From Flavisolibacter amylovorans (GTDB lineage Bacteria > Bacteroidota > Bacteroidia > Chitinophagales > Chitinophagaceae): a stretch of DNA of 64,000 bases. Each line of letters begins with the position of its first letter. Positions within the stretch are counted from its first letter, which is position 1. The notes beneath the pieces are model-generated. The model did no database searches. It was given only the letters and a program-made list of their open reading frames with translations, and was not told where the DNA came from. A program made the translations under genes and the position numbers. This document shows positions 52,535 to 60,507 of this stretch, in pieces. The stretch spans positions 496,001-560,000 of the forward strand of contig NZ_BAABGY010000001.1 of assembly GCF_039541815.1 (NCBI RefSeq), given 5' to 3'.

Positions 52535-53227
52535 TCACAAGAGGCCTTCGTCGGCAAAGGAGAAGTAACCTTCATTGCTGACGATGAGGTGGTCGAGTAC
52601 GCGGATATCGAAGAAGCGCGCGGCCTCCCGGATCTTGGTGGTCAGCTCCTCGTCCGCCCGGCTCGGGCGCAGGTTGCCGGAAGGATGATTGTGGCAGAGG
52701 ATCAGGCTCACGGCGTCTTCCTCGAGGGCCCGCCTGAGGATGATCCGCGGATCGGCGACAGTGCCGGTAATGCCCCCGACGCTGACGATCTCGTAATGGT
52801 TGACCTTGTTGGCGCGGTTCAGGTAAAGTACGCAAAACACCTCGTGCCGGTGGTCGCGGAGCAGTCCTTGCAAGTAGCCGGCCACCTCCTGGCTGCTGCT
52901 GACGGAGGCCTTGCCGCTGAATCCGGCAGCTTGCCGCCGCCGGCCGAGCTCGAGCGCCGCGACAAGCGTTACGGCCTTTGCGGCACCGATACCGGGCACC
53001 TTTTGCAGGTCGGCAACCGAGAGGCGGCCAAGCGCTCCCAGGTCGTTGCGTACGCCCTGCAGCACCTCGCGGGCGAGGTCAAGCGCGCTGCGCGACCTCG
53101 TGCCGTTGCCGATCAGGATGGCCAGCAATTCCGAGTCGGAAAGGGCCTCAGCGCCCTTCAGGAGTAGTTTTTCGCGCGGCCGGTCGTCTTTTGCCCATTC
53201 CTTAATCGAGTATTTCTGCGCTTGCAT
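52535..53227 (-). CDS. radC: RadC family (JAMM/MPN) protein
   Basis: 230 aa. An N-terminal HhH part (SDSELLAILIGNGTR and LQKVPGIGAAKAVTL) and the C-terminal MPN+/JAMM motif HNHPSGNLRPSRADEELT, the full metal-binding set. Despite its name, a role in repair is not proven; it may be a metalloprotease or DNA-processing factor. Divergent from the small gene at 53293; array D3 abuts the stop. Confidence 0.95.
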   Translation of the reverse strand: MQAQKYSIKEWAKDDRPREKLLLKGAEALSDSELLAILIGNGTRSRSALDLAREVLQGVRNDLGALGRLSVADLQKVPGIGAAKAVTLVAALELGRRRQAAGFSGKASVSSSQEVAGYLQGLLRDHRHEVFCVLYLNRANKVNHYEIVSVGGITGTVADPRIILRRALEEDAVSLILCHNHPSGNLRPSRADEELTTKIREAARFFDIRVLDHLIVSNEGYFSFADEGLL

Positions 53228-53292
53228 GAGTTTAATTTAACAATTATTTTTACACCAGTTCAAAATCCTCAATACCTTTTAAAACCACCCCT

Positions 53293-53481
53293 ATGAACCC
53301 CAGATCCAAAGCCTCTATGGGCGCACTCCACCCTGTGCTCTTCTTCGTGCTCGTGTACGGCATCACCCTTTTCATGGCGCTTTTCGTTTGCCGCTCCGTT
53401 TATTATGGCATCAATGGTCCGGAGCCCGGGCCCACCGCGGGAGCGGGCGATCCCGGCCTCACAGCTGTTGCCTACCGGTGA
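53293..53481 (+). CDS. Small single-pass membrane protein, hypothetical
   Basis: 62 aa. It has one strong hydrophobic segment (LHPVLFFVLVYGITLFMALF) and a Gly/Pro-rich C-terminal tail. A TACCTTTT near-match to the -7 box lies 15-20 nt before the ATG. No family recognised. The frame ends just before a hairpin (53494-53531), a plausible terminator. Confidence 0.55.
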   Translation: MNPRSKASMGALHPVLFFVLVYGITLFMALFVCRSVYYGINGPEPGPTAGAGDPGLTAVAYR

Positions 53482-53493
53482 ATTTAGCAGGCG

Positions 53494-53531
53494 AAAATGT
53501 GCGGCATCTGACTATCTTCGCCGCACATTTT
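53494..53531 (+). promoter_or_regulatory. 12-bp hairpin with embedded -7 box just before prs
   Basis: Stem AAAATGTGCGGC/GCCGCACATTTT, 14-nt loop, with TT following, ending 5 nt before the prs ATG. TATCTTCG (53513-53520), a one-mismatch TAnnTTTG box, lies in the loop and first base of the right arm. It may be the terminator of the small gene and the promoter of prs at once, or an RNA element controlling prs. Confidence 0.5.
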
Positions 53532-53536
53532 TTCCC

Positions 53537-54490
53537 ATGCTGCAACCTTCTGCCAAGATCTTCTCGGGCATCGGCTCGCAGAAGCTGACCCAGCAAATTT
53601 GCGAGCGCTATGGCTGTAAAGTAGGTGAGATCACCATCCAGCGCTTTTCCGATGGCGAGATCCTGCCGGTTTTCAATGAAAGCATCCGTGGCGACGTCGT
53701 TTTCCTCGTGCAAAGCACCTATGCCCCCTCCGATAACCTGATGGAGCTCCTGCTCATGATCGACGCAGCCCGTAGGGCTTCGGCATCCAAGATCGTGGCG
53801 GTGCTGCCCTATTACGGTTATGCCCGGCAGGACCGGAAAGACAAGCCCCGCGTGGCCATCGGTTCCAAGCTGGTTGCCAATATGCTCGTGGCGGCCGGCG
53901 CCGACCGGGTCATCACCATGGATCTCCACGCCCCCCAGATCCAGGCTTTTTTCGATATCCCGATGGATCACCTGGACTCATCTGCGGTTTTTATACCATA
54001 TATAACGCAACTCCGGCTCGAAAACCTTACCTTTGCGGCCCCCGACGTAGGTGCCACCAACCGGATCCGTGAAATAGCCACTTATTTCAACGCCCATATG
54101 GTGATCTGCGACAAGCACCGTAAACGCGCGAATGAGATCGCGTCGATGCAGGTGATCGGGGATGTAACGGACCGCGATGTGATCATCATCGATGACATCT
54201 GCGATACGGCCGGCACGCTGGCCAAGTCCGCCGCTCTTTTAAAGGAAAAAGGCGCCCGCAGCGTTCGTGCGCTCGTCACCCACCCGGTGCTGAGCGGCAA
54301 GGCCTACGAGAATATCGAGAACTCTGTTCTCGAGGAGCTTGTGGTCTGCGACACGATCCCCCTGCGCGGCGAGTCTTCCAAGATCAAGGTGCTGTCGGTG
54401 GCCGAGCTTTTTGCCGTCGCCATCCGCAACGCCCACGAGAACAAGAGCATCAACAACCTGTTCATTCATTCGCAGAGAAGGAATAAGTAG
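53537..54490 (+). CDS. prs: Ribose-phosphate pyrophosphokinase
   Basis: 317 aa from the ATG at 53537; the longer frame crosses the upstream small gene. Signatures: the N-terminal FSGIGSQKLTQQICERYG, VITMDLHAPQIQAFFDIPMD, and the PRPP loop VIIIDDICDTAGTL. It makes PRPP from ribose-5-phosphate and ATP for purine, pyrimidine, His, Trp and NAD synthesis. rplY follows 104 nt downstream; the gap has low-complexity TGAAGTC-type sequence. Confidence 0.97.
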   Translation: MLQPSAKIFSGIGSQKLTQQICERYGCKVGEITIQRFSDGEILPVFNESIRGDVVFLVQSTYAPSDNLMELLLMIDAARRASASKIVAVLPYYGYARQDRKDKPRVAIGSKLVANMLVAAGADRVITMDLHAPQIQAFFDIPMDHLDSSAVFIPYITQLRLENLTFAAPDVGATNRIREIATYFNAHMVICDKHRKRANEIASMQVIGDVTDRDVIIIDDICDTAGTLAKSAALLKEKGARSVRALVTHPVLSGKAYENIENSVLEELVVCDTIPLRGESSKIKVLSVAELFAVAIRNAHENKSINNLFIHSQRRNK

Positions 54491-54594
54491 GACCGTTTGA
54501 TGTTGGGTGTTTGAAGTCTGAAGTTGGTCCGAACAGCCTCAGACAGCAAGCGTCGAACCTCAAATTTTAGCATGTCATTTTTAAAACCTCAATA

Positions 54595-55194
54595 ATGAAA
54601 GCAATTACAATCGAAGGACAACTGAGGACCGCATTTGGCAAGTCAGCCACCCGCCAACTGCGCTCTCAGGAACTCGTGCCCGGTGTAATTTACGGGGGTG
54701 CAAAAGAGATCAACTTCACGACCTCTGCCCGAGCGCTGCGCCCGATCGTATATACCCCGAGCTTCCAGCTCGTTGATGTGACCATCGACGGCAAAACGAC
54801 CCGCTGCATCCTGAAGGATCTCCAGTTCGACAAGATCTCCGACGAGCTGATCCACGTAGACCTGCTGGAGCTGGTAGAAGACAAGAAAGTGGTCGCTACC
54901 ATTCCGATCAAGTTTACCGGTACTGCTCTGGGCGTGCGCGCCGGCGGCCGTCTGGAGACCAAGATGAAGGCCCTCAAAGTGAAGACCCTGCCGAAGTACC
55001 TGAAAGAGCAGATCGAAGTACCCGTAGATGCCCTCGAGATCGGTGCCAACCTCCGCGTTCAGGACATCGTGACCGAGAACTACGAAGTGCTCAACTCCCC
55101 GCGTATCCCCATCGTGTCGATCGTTACGACGCGTGCCCTGCGCCAGGAAGAAGCAGCTGCCGCCAAGGCCGCTCCTGCCAAAGGCAAGAAGTAA
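54595..55194 (+). CDS. rplY: Ribosomal protein L25/CTC
   Basis: 199 aa, the long two-domain (TL5/CTC) form: the L25 fold (~1-95, LVPGVIYGGAKEINFTT) and the C-terminal domain (~96-180), then a basic Ala/Lys tail (AAAAKAAPAKGKK). It binds 5S rRNA. T-ending codons (GCT, GGT, CGT) are frequent, as expected for high expression. A strong terminator follows, then array D4 and pth. Confidence 0.95.
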   Translation: MKAITIEGQLRTAFGKSATRQLRSQELVPGVIYGGAKEINFTTSARALRPIVYTPSFQLVDVTIDGKTTRCILKDLQFDKISDELIHVDLLELVEDKKVVATIPIKFTGTALGVRAGGRLETKMKALKVKTLPKYLKEQIEVPVDALEIGANLRVQDIVTENYEVLNSPRIPIVSIVTTRALRQEEAAAAKAAPAKGKK

Positions 55195-55200
55195 TAGCGC

Positions 55201-55248
55201 CTCTAAAAAGAAAGCCCCGACGATTCCGTCGGGGCTTTCTTTTTAGAG
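55201..55248. terminator. Perfect 22-bp terminator after rplY
   Basis: Stem CTCTAAAAAGAAAGCCCC.../...GGGGCTTTCTTTTTAGAG with a 4-nt loop, starting 6 nt after the stop. Confidence 0.95.
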
Positions 55249-55283
55249 GATCTCAGATCTCAAATCTCAGATCTGTGATCTGT
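55249..55283 (+). repeat. Array D4, left arm (7-nt GATCTCA units)
   Basis: GATCTCA, GATCTCA, AATCTCA, GATCTGT, GATCTGT. Starts immediately after the terminator. Partner at 55395-55429. Confidence 0.9.
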
Positions 55284-55394
55284 TCTGGGCCCTAACTTTC
55301 TTTCCGGATCAACCACGCTCGTGTTCGAAGATTTCAGGTTTGCAACCAGCTTTTTAGACAGTGGAATCAATGAAGTACCGTTTGTGCGGTAAAC

Positions 55395-55429
55395 AAATCT
55401 GAGATCCGCGATCCGAGATCTGGGATCAG
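55395..55429 (+). repeat. Array D4, right arm, abutting the pth promoter
   Basis: AAATCTG, AGATCCG, CGATCCG, AGATCTG, GGATCAG. It ends 4 nt before the pth -7 box; the 55284-55394 spacer shows no gene. Confidence 0.9.
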
Positions 55430-55433
55430 CGAC

Positions 55434-55441
55434 TAGATTTG
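55434..55441 (+). promoter_or_regulatory. -7 box TAGATTTG of pth
   Basis: Perfect TAnnTTTG, 6 nt before the ATG at 55448. The upstream -33 region would fall in array D4. Confidence 0.65.
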
Positions 55442-55447
55442 CCTTGC

Positions 55448-56026
55448 ATGAACAAGTTCCTCATCGTGGGTCTCGGCAACATCGGCGACGAGTATGCCCA
55501 TACCCGCCACAATATCGGCTTCGACGTGGCCAATGCCTTCGTGCGCAAGCACGGCGGCTCTTTTTCCTCGGAACGCCTCGCTTATAAGGCCGAAGTGCGC
55601 TGGAAAGGCCGCCTCTTCGTGTGTATCTGTCCCACCACCTATATGAACCGCAGCGGCGCGTCGGTGAAGTACTGGATGGACAAGGAGCGGTTCTCCGCCG
55701 AGCAGATGCTGGTGATCGTGGACGACCTTGCCCTGCCGCTCTCCAAGCTGCGCCTGCGGCCCGGCGGGTCCGCAGCCGGCCACAACGGGCTCAAGGACAT
55801 CGAGGCCGTGCTCGGCACGCAGGAATACCCGCGCCTCCGCTTCGGCATTGGTAACAACTACCCCAAGGGCCGGCAGGCCGACTTCGTACTCGGCAAATGG
55901 CTCCCGGCCGAAGAGCCGCTCGTGCTGAAGAAGATCGACCGGTGCATCGAGATCATCGAGAACATTTCCACCATCGGGCTCACCGCCACTATGAACACGG
56001 TAAATAATCTCGATCTCTCCGTTTGA
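55448..56026 (+). CDS. pth: Peptidyl-tRNA hydrolase
   Basis: 192 aa from the ATG at 55448; the in-frame start at 55439 lies in the promoter box. Motifs: FLIVGLGNIGDEY, the catalytic H21 in TRHNIGFDVAN, MNRSGASV, and GGSAAGHNGLKDIE. It recycles peptidyl-tRNA released from stalled ribosomes. The rplY-pth order is common in bacteria, which supports both calls. Confidence 0.96.
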   Translation: MNKFLIVGLGNIGDEYAHTRHNIGFDVANAFVRKHGGSFSSERLAYKAEVRWKGRLFVCICPTTYMNRSGASVKYWMDKERFSAEQMLVIVDDLALPLSKLRLRPGGSAAGHNGLKDIEAVLGTQEYPRLRFGIGNNYPKGRQADFVLGKWLPAEEPLVLKKIDRCIEIIENISTIGLTATMNTVNNLDLSV

Positions 56027-56155
56027 ACTAAGCGCGGATTGCCTATTTTTATTTCGACAACGGTACTGCCCGTAGCATCCTTATCCTTCCGAAAACCTAG
56101 CTTATGCAGGATCAACGCTCCCGGCGTATCCCGTATATGACCAAAAACCACCTGT

Positions 56156-56767
56156 ATGAAGATTTTTTGCGTAGGCCGGAATTATGCCGAGCATGCCAAG
56201 GAGCTGGGCAACGCCGTTCCCGAGGAACCGGTGATCTTTATGAAGCCCAAGAATGCGCTCCTTCAGGCCCATATGCCATTTTACTACCCGGAGTTCACCA
56301 ATGAGCTCCACTACGAGTGCGAGCTCGTGCTCCGCGTATGCAAGAACGGGAAGTACGTGCAGGCGCCCCAGGCGGGCAAATATTACGACGCCCTCACCCT
56401 CGGGATCGACTTCACCGCCCGCGACCTGCAGAACGACCTGAAGAAGAAAGGCCTGCCCTGGGAGAAGGCCAAGGCCTGGGACAATTCGGCCGTGGCCGGC
56501 AAGTGGGTGCCGTTTGCAGACATCAAGGACCGCAAGAACATCGACTTCTCGTTCCGGAAGAACGGCCACGTGGTGCAGCAGGGCAACTCCCGCGACATGA
56601 TCCATTCCTTCGACGCCATCGTAAGTCATATCTCGCAGTACTTCTCCATCAACATCGGCGACCTCATTTACACCGGTACCCCGGCGGGAGTCGGCGAAGT
56701 GGTCGTTGGCGACGAGCTCGAGGCCTTCCTCGGCGAACAAAGCCTGCTGAAGCTGGAGGTCAAGTAG
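56156..56767 (+). CDS. Fumarylacetoacetate hydrolase (FAH) family protein
   Basis: 203 aa, a single FAH domain. The start KIFCVGRNYAEHAKELGN, metal ligands in HYECELVLRV (E, E) and GIDFTARDLQ (D), and YTGTPAGVGEVVVGD near the end fit the family. Members are decarboxylases/hydrolases of oxo-acids (e.g. oxaloacetate decarboxylase FAHD1 type); the exact substrate is unclear. Upstream 56027-56155 has no gene. Array F2 follows ~74 nt after the stop. Confidence 0.9.
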   Translation: MKIFCVGRNYAEHAKELGNAVPEEPVIFMKPKNALLQAHMPFYYPEFTNELHYECELVLRVCKNGKYVQAPQAGKYYDALTLGIDFTARDLQNDLKKKGLPWEKAKAWDNSAVAGKWVPFADIKDRKNIDFSFRKNGHVVQQGNSRDMIHSFDAIVSHISQYFSINIGDLIYTGTPAGVGEVVVGDELEAFLGEQSLLKLEVK

Positions 56768-56840
56768 ACCAGCAGAACAAGGAATTTTCGAATAGCGAAG
56801 TGACGGAGGAACCAAGGTTCCTCCGTTTTTTGTCGCTCCG

Positions 56841-56881
56841 GTTCGATGTTCCTTGTTCCTTGTTCCTTGTTCAATTGTTCC
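56841..56881 (+). repeat. Array F2: 7-nt GTTCCTT units
   Basis: GTTCGAT, three GTTCCTT units, GTTCAATT, GTTCC; the inverted form of F1, but with no partner nearby. Confidence 0.85.
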
Positions 56882-56901
56882 GTCCCGTAGGGCGTCGGCT
56901 T

Positions 56902-56909
56902 TATCTTTG
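56902..56909 (+). promoter_or_regulatory. -7 box TATCTTTG of the E1 gene
   Basis: Perfect TAnnTTTG, 7 nt before the ATG at 56917. Confidence 0.65.
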
Positions 56910-56916
56910 CGCCCGT

Positions 56917-58977
56917 ATGGATCACGATCTCTTGCTATCCGCCTACCGCCAGATGTTCCGCGTGCTGAAAATGGCCGAGACTTACGAAGCCAACCGACCC
57001 ATCACCAAGTACGTACACTCCACGTCCCGCGGCCACGAGGCCATACAGCTCGCCACGGCCATGCAGCTGCTGCCCTGCGACTGGGTAAGTCCTTACTATC
57101 GCGACGAAAGCCTGCTGCTCGGAATGGGCTGGACGCCCTACGAGCTCATGCTGCAGCTCCTTACGAAAGGCGACGATCCGTTCACCGGTGGCCGCTCCTA
57201 CTATGCGCATCCCAACAGCCGCGCCGCAGGCAAGCCGAAGATCATTCACCAGAGCTCCGCCACCGGCATGCAGGCGATCCCCACCACCGGCGTGGCCCAG
57301 GGCATCCATTACCTTGAGGCAATTAACCATGACGGACTGGAGCGCGGCCCCGAAGGCGAGCTGCCCGTGGTGATCTGCTCCCTCGGCGATGCGTCAGTTA
57401 CGGAAGGGGAGGTGAGCGAGGCACTGCAGTTTGCGGTGCTGAAGGGTCTGCCCATCATCTACCTCGTGCAGGACAACGAATGGGGCATCTCCGTAACGGC
57501 CGAGGAAGGCCGGGCCATGGATGCCTACGAATATGCCGCCGGCTTCAAAGGACTTAACCGCGTGCGCATCGATGGCACTGACTTCGAGGCCTCGTATGAA
57601 ACAATGCGTAAGGTAATCAGCCACGTGCGCGCGCAGCGCAAGCCCTGGCTCGTGCACGCAAAGACCTGCCTGCTCAACCACCATACCTCCGGGGTGCGCA
57701 AGGAATTTTACCGCAGCGAGGACGACCTCGCCAAGCATGCCTGCACCGACCCACTGGTACTCCTGCGCCAGAAGCTGGCCGGCACCGTGGACCCGGCGCA
57801 ACTGACGCGTATCGAACAGGAAGTGACGACAGAGGTAGCCAGTGCCTTTGAGCGGGCGGTTGCGGCCCCCGAGCCGTCGGCCGCCACGGTGCAGGATCAT
57901 GTGTTTGCGCCGACGCCTATCACCGAAGAGAAAGGGGAGCGGACACCGGCCGGGAAAGACAAGGTCATCCTGGTGGACGCTGCCCTCTTCGCGATCCGCG
58001 AGCTCATGGCACAGCACCCCGAGTGCCTGATCTACGGCCAGGATGTGGGCAAGCGCCTCGGCGGCGTGTTCCGCGAGGCGGCTACCCTCGGCGAGCAGTT
58101 CGGTGATCACCGCGTGTTCAACACGGCCATCCAGGAAGCCTACATCATCGGCTCCACCGTGGGCATGAGCGCCGTAGGCCTGAAGCCGATCGTGGAAGTA
58201 CAATTCGCTGATTATATCTACCCCGGCTTCAACCAGCTCGTGACGGAGATCTCGAAAAGCTGCTACCTCTCCTGCGGCAAGTTTCCTGTCGCGAGCATCA
58301 TCCGGGTACCCATCGGCGCCTACGGCGGCGGCGGACCCTACCACAGCGGCTCTGTGGAGTCGACGCTGCTCACCATCAAGGGCATTAAGATCGCATATCC
58401 CTCCAACGCTGCCGATATGAAAGGCCTGATGAAGGCGGCCTATTACGATCCCAATCCTGTGGTGATGCTCGAGCACAAGGGCTTGTACTGGAGCAAGGTG
58501 CCCGGTACCGAGGAGGCAAAGACGATCGAGCCCGCGGCCGATTACGTGCTGCCGTTCGGCAAGGGTGCCGTGGTACTGGCGGCGAGCGATGAGGCGGTGG
58601 CCAACGGGGAAAGTGCCTGCGTCATCACCTATGGCATGGGCGTATACTGGGCAAAGGCTGCTTCGAAAAGCCTGGCGGGACGTGTCGAGATCATCGACCT
58701 GCGCACGCTCTTCCCACTCGATGAGGAGTTGATTTATCGAACCGTGAAGAAGCATGGAAAGTGCCTCGTGCTTACCGAGGAGCAGCAGAATAATTCATTT
58801 GCCGAAGCGCTGGCCGGGCGTATCTCGAAGGCCTGCTTCCGCTCCCTCGACGCACCCGTAGAAGTACTGGGCGCGCTCAACCTGCCGGCCGTGCCGCTCA
58901 ATATGGGCCTCGAGGCGGCGATGCTCCCGAACGCGCAAAAAGTGACCGAGCGTCTCGAAGCGCTGTTAGGGTATTAA
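56917..58977 (+). CDS. Fused alpha/beta E1 of a 2-oxoacid dehydrogenase (branched-chain type)
   Basis: 686 aa from the ATG at 56917; the earlier frame (56317 on) is a shadow of the FAH gene. The first ~330 residues are the E1 alpha part, with the TPP motif GDASVTEGEVSEALQF and, 12 residues on, QDNEWGISV. A linker (~330-365) leads to E1 beta (~365-686) with VDAALFAIRELM, IYGQDVGKRLGGVF, and VIIDLRTLFPLDEE. It decarboxylates a 2-oxoacid and reductively acylates the E2 lipoyl domain. No E2 or E3 gene is in the window. Substrate is probably a branched-chain oxoacid, by likeness only. Confidence 0.9.
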   Translation: MDHDLLLSAYRQMFRVLKMAETYEANRPITKYVHSTSRGHEAIQLATAMQLLPCDWVSPYYRDESLLLGMGWTPYELMLQLLTKGDDPFTGGRSYYAHPNSRAAGKPKIIHQSSATGMQAIPTTGVAQGIHYLEAINHDGLERGPEGELPVVICSLGDASVTEGEVSEALQFAVLKGLPIIYLVQDNEWGISVTAEEGRAMDAYEYAAGFKGLNRVRIDGTDFEASYETMRKVISHVRAQRKPWLVHAKTCLLNHHTSGVRKEFYRSEDDLAKHACTDPLVLLRQKLAGTVDPAQLTRIEQEVTTEVASAFERAVAAPEPSAATVQDHVFAPTPITEEKGERTPAGKDKVILVDAALFAIRELMAQHPECLIYGQDVGKRLGGVFREAATLGEQFGDHRVFNTAIQEAYIIGSTVGMSAVGLKPIVEVQFADYIYPGFNQLVTEISKSCYLSCGKFPVASIIRVPIGAYGGGGPYHSGSVESTLLTIKGIKIAYPSNAADMKGLMKAAYYDPNPVVMLEHKGLYWSKVPGTEEAKTIEPAADYVLPFGKGAVVLAASDEAVANGESACVITYGMGVYWAKAASKSLAGRVEIIDLRTLFPLDEELIYRTVKKHGKCLVLTEEQQNNSFAEALAGRISKACFRSLDAPVEVLGALNLPAVPLNMGLEAAMLPNAQKVTERLEALLGY

Positions 58978-58990
58978 CGAGCAAAGTCAA

Positions 58991-59033
58991 TCATAAAAAA
59001 AGAGACGCACCCGGTGCGTCTCTTTTTTTATGA
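58991..59033. terminator. Shared bidirectional terminator between convergent genes
   Basis: Perfect ~21-bp stem TCATAAAAAAAGAGACGCAC/... with runs of seven A and seven T. The stop codon of the convergent minus gene (59028-59030) is inside the right arm. Confidence 0.95.
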
Positions 59034-59780
59034 ACCGGCCGCCGGCCACAGCCGGTGCGTGCCGCTGTCGGAGCGCACCGGCAGGGTGTCGGGAAGGGGC
59101 GGCGGGGCTATGGGTTCCCGGATGTCGACGGGCGGCTGCGGGCCTTTTTCTGCCGGTGGGTATACGACCCTTCTTTTCCGGCGCCCGCTGCGCGGATCGA
59201 TCCGGTACTCCACGTACCGGGGTACGCCTTGAGCAAAGCGCACCGGGCCGGTGAGATACCAGTACCACTGCCCGCTGGCGGCATCGCGGCAATCATACAC
59301 CACCTGGTAAGCTCCGAGCTTATGCTTACTGCGGAAGCTGAAGACTTCCTTGGTCCCGAAGCGCAGGCGGCCCCTGAGGAGGTCGCGCCAGGCGCGCAGC
59401 GCCGCCTGTGGTGCCGGCTGGCCGGCGCGCGGCGGCAGGAGGCGGCCAAGGCTGTCGGTGCGGATCGTCAAGGTCCCGATGGGTACCGTATCCCTTCCTT
59501 CAACGCTGGTCACGATGTAGGAGAGCTGGTAGGCCACTACGGTCATCCCCGGGTCGCCGGCAGCGTCGAGGGGCTGATAACTGTACTCCGCCAGCTGGCG
59601 ATAGCTCGCGTCCCGGTAGAGGCGGAAATGGCGGCGGAAGGTTTTGGTGCCCAGTTGTGCCTCCAGCATGCGGGCCGTATGCCGAAGAACGCGCTCCGTG
59701 GCGGCACGGTGCGCCGGCTGGGCCGCGGCTGCAGCAGGCAGGCACAGAAGCAGGAACAGGAGTGGTCGTAGAACGGGCAT
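59028..59780 (-). CDS. Secreted protein of unknown function
   Basis: 250 aa. Signal peptide (LLFLLLCLPAAAAAQP), a body with RVLRHTARMLEAQLGTKTF and YLTGPVRFAQGVPRYVEYRI, and a proline-rich C-terminal tail (PPVDIREPIAPPPLPD). No known domain seen. The last residues and stop are encoded by the terminator hairpin. Confidence 0.7.
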   Translation of the reverse strand: MPVLRPLLFLLLCLPAAAAAQPAHRAATERVLRHTARMLEAQLGTKTFRRHFRLYRDASYRQLAEYSYQPLDAAGDPGMTVVAYQLSYIVTSVEGRDTVPIGTLTIRTDSLGRLLPPRAGQPAPQAALRAWRDLLRGRLRFGTKEVFSFRSKHKLGAYQVVYDCRDAASGQWYWYLTGPVRFAQGVPRYVEYRIDPRSGRRKRRVVYPPAEKGPQPPVDIREPIAPPPLPDTLPVRSDSGTHRLWPAAGS

Positions 59781-59833
59781 CAGGGACTGGGATGCGCGGC
59801 CGGGGCGCTTTTCACACCGCGTGGGTAGCCTCT

Positions 59834-60484
59834 TTAATCCACCAGGTTGTTCTTCACGGCGAAGAACACGAGTCCGGCGGTGTTCTTGGAGCCGAAACGC
59901 TCCATGAGTCGGTCTTTGATGGCTTCTACGGTGCGGTTGGAGATGTCCATCTTCTGCGCGATCTCCGTGGCGGTAAATTCCATGCAGATGTATTTGAGGA
60001 CGTCCTTCTCGCGGTCGTTGAGCACGATCTCGGTGGCGAGGGAGGGCGCGCCCTTCTGCCGGGAGTGCGACTTCTTGAGCAGGATGCGGTTGACGAAGTT
60101 GTTGAGGTAATAGCCCTTCTCCATCACGTCGATGATGGCCTTGCGGATCTCCTGGGGCTCGGCGTTCTTGAGCAGGTAGCCCTGGGCGCCGTTCTCCATC
60201 ATGTGCGACACGAAGCGCTCGTCCTCGTACATCGACAGCACGATGATGCGGATGCCGGGGTAGGCCTTGGAAAGCTCCTTGGTGGTCTCGATGCCGTCTT
60301 TGATGGGCATGCGCAGGTCCATGAGCACGACGTCGGGCTGGGAGAGGGGTACGCCGGCGAGGAGCTCGGCGCCGTTCTCGGCTTCCTGCACGAATTTGAT
60401 GTTGGTATAGGGGCGGAGCGAGAGCACGACGCCTTTGCGGAAGATCTTATGGTCGTCGGCGATAGCTACTTTGATGGTCGACAT
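59834..60484 (-). CDS. LuxR/NarL-type response regulator
   Basis: 216 aa. Receiver domain (1-120) with the acid pair in VAIADDHKIFRKGV, the phosphorylated D56 in VVLMDLRMPIKDG, and K in YLLKNAEP; a C-terminal LuxR helix-turn-helix (~150-210: LNDREKDVLKYICMEFTATE). It binds DNA when phosphorylated by the kinase encoded 23 nt upstream. Target genes cannot be named. Confidence 0.95.
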   Translation of the reverse strand: MSTIKVAIADDHKIFRKGVVLSLRPYTNIKFVQEAENGAELLAGVPLSQPDVVLMDLRMPIKDGIETTKELSKAYPGIRIIVLSMYEDERFVSHMMENGAQGYLLKNAEPQEIRKAIIDVMEKGYYLNNFVNRILLKKSHSRQKGAPSLATEIVLNDREKDVLKYICMEFTATEIAQKMDISNRTVEAIKDRLMERFGSKNTAGLVFFAVKNNLVD

Positions 60485-60507
60485 AATCGGGTGGCCTCGG
60501 CGCTAAA

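Noticed and set aside
52354..52575. 73-codon minus-strand frame over array D3
   Set aside because: Reads through both arrays and into radC out of frame; no conserved features.
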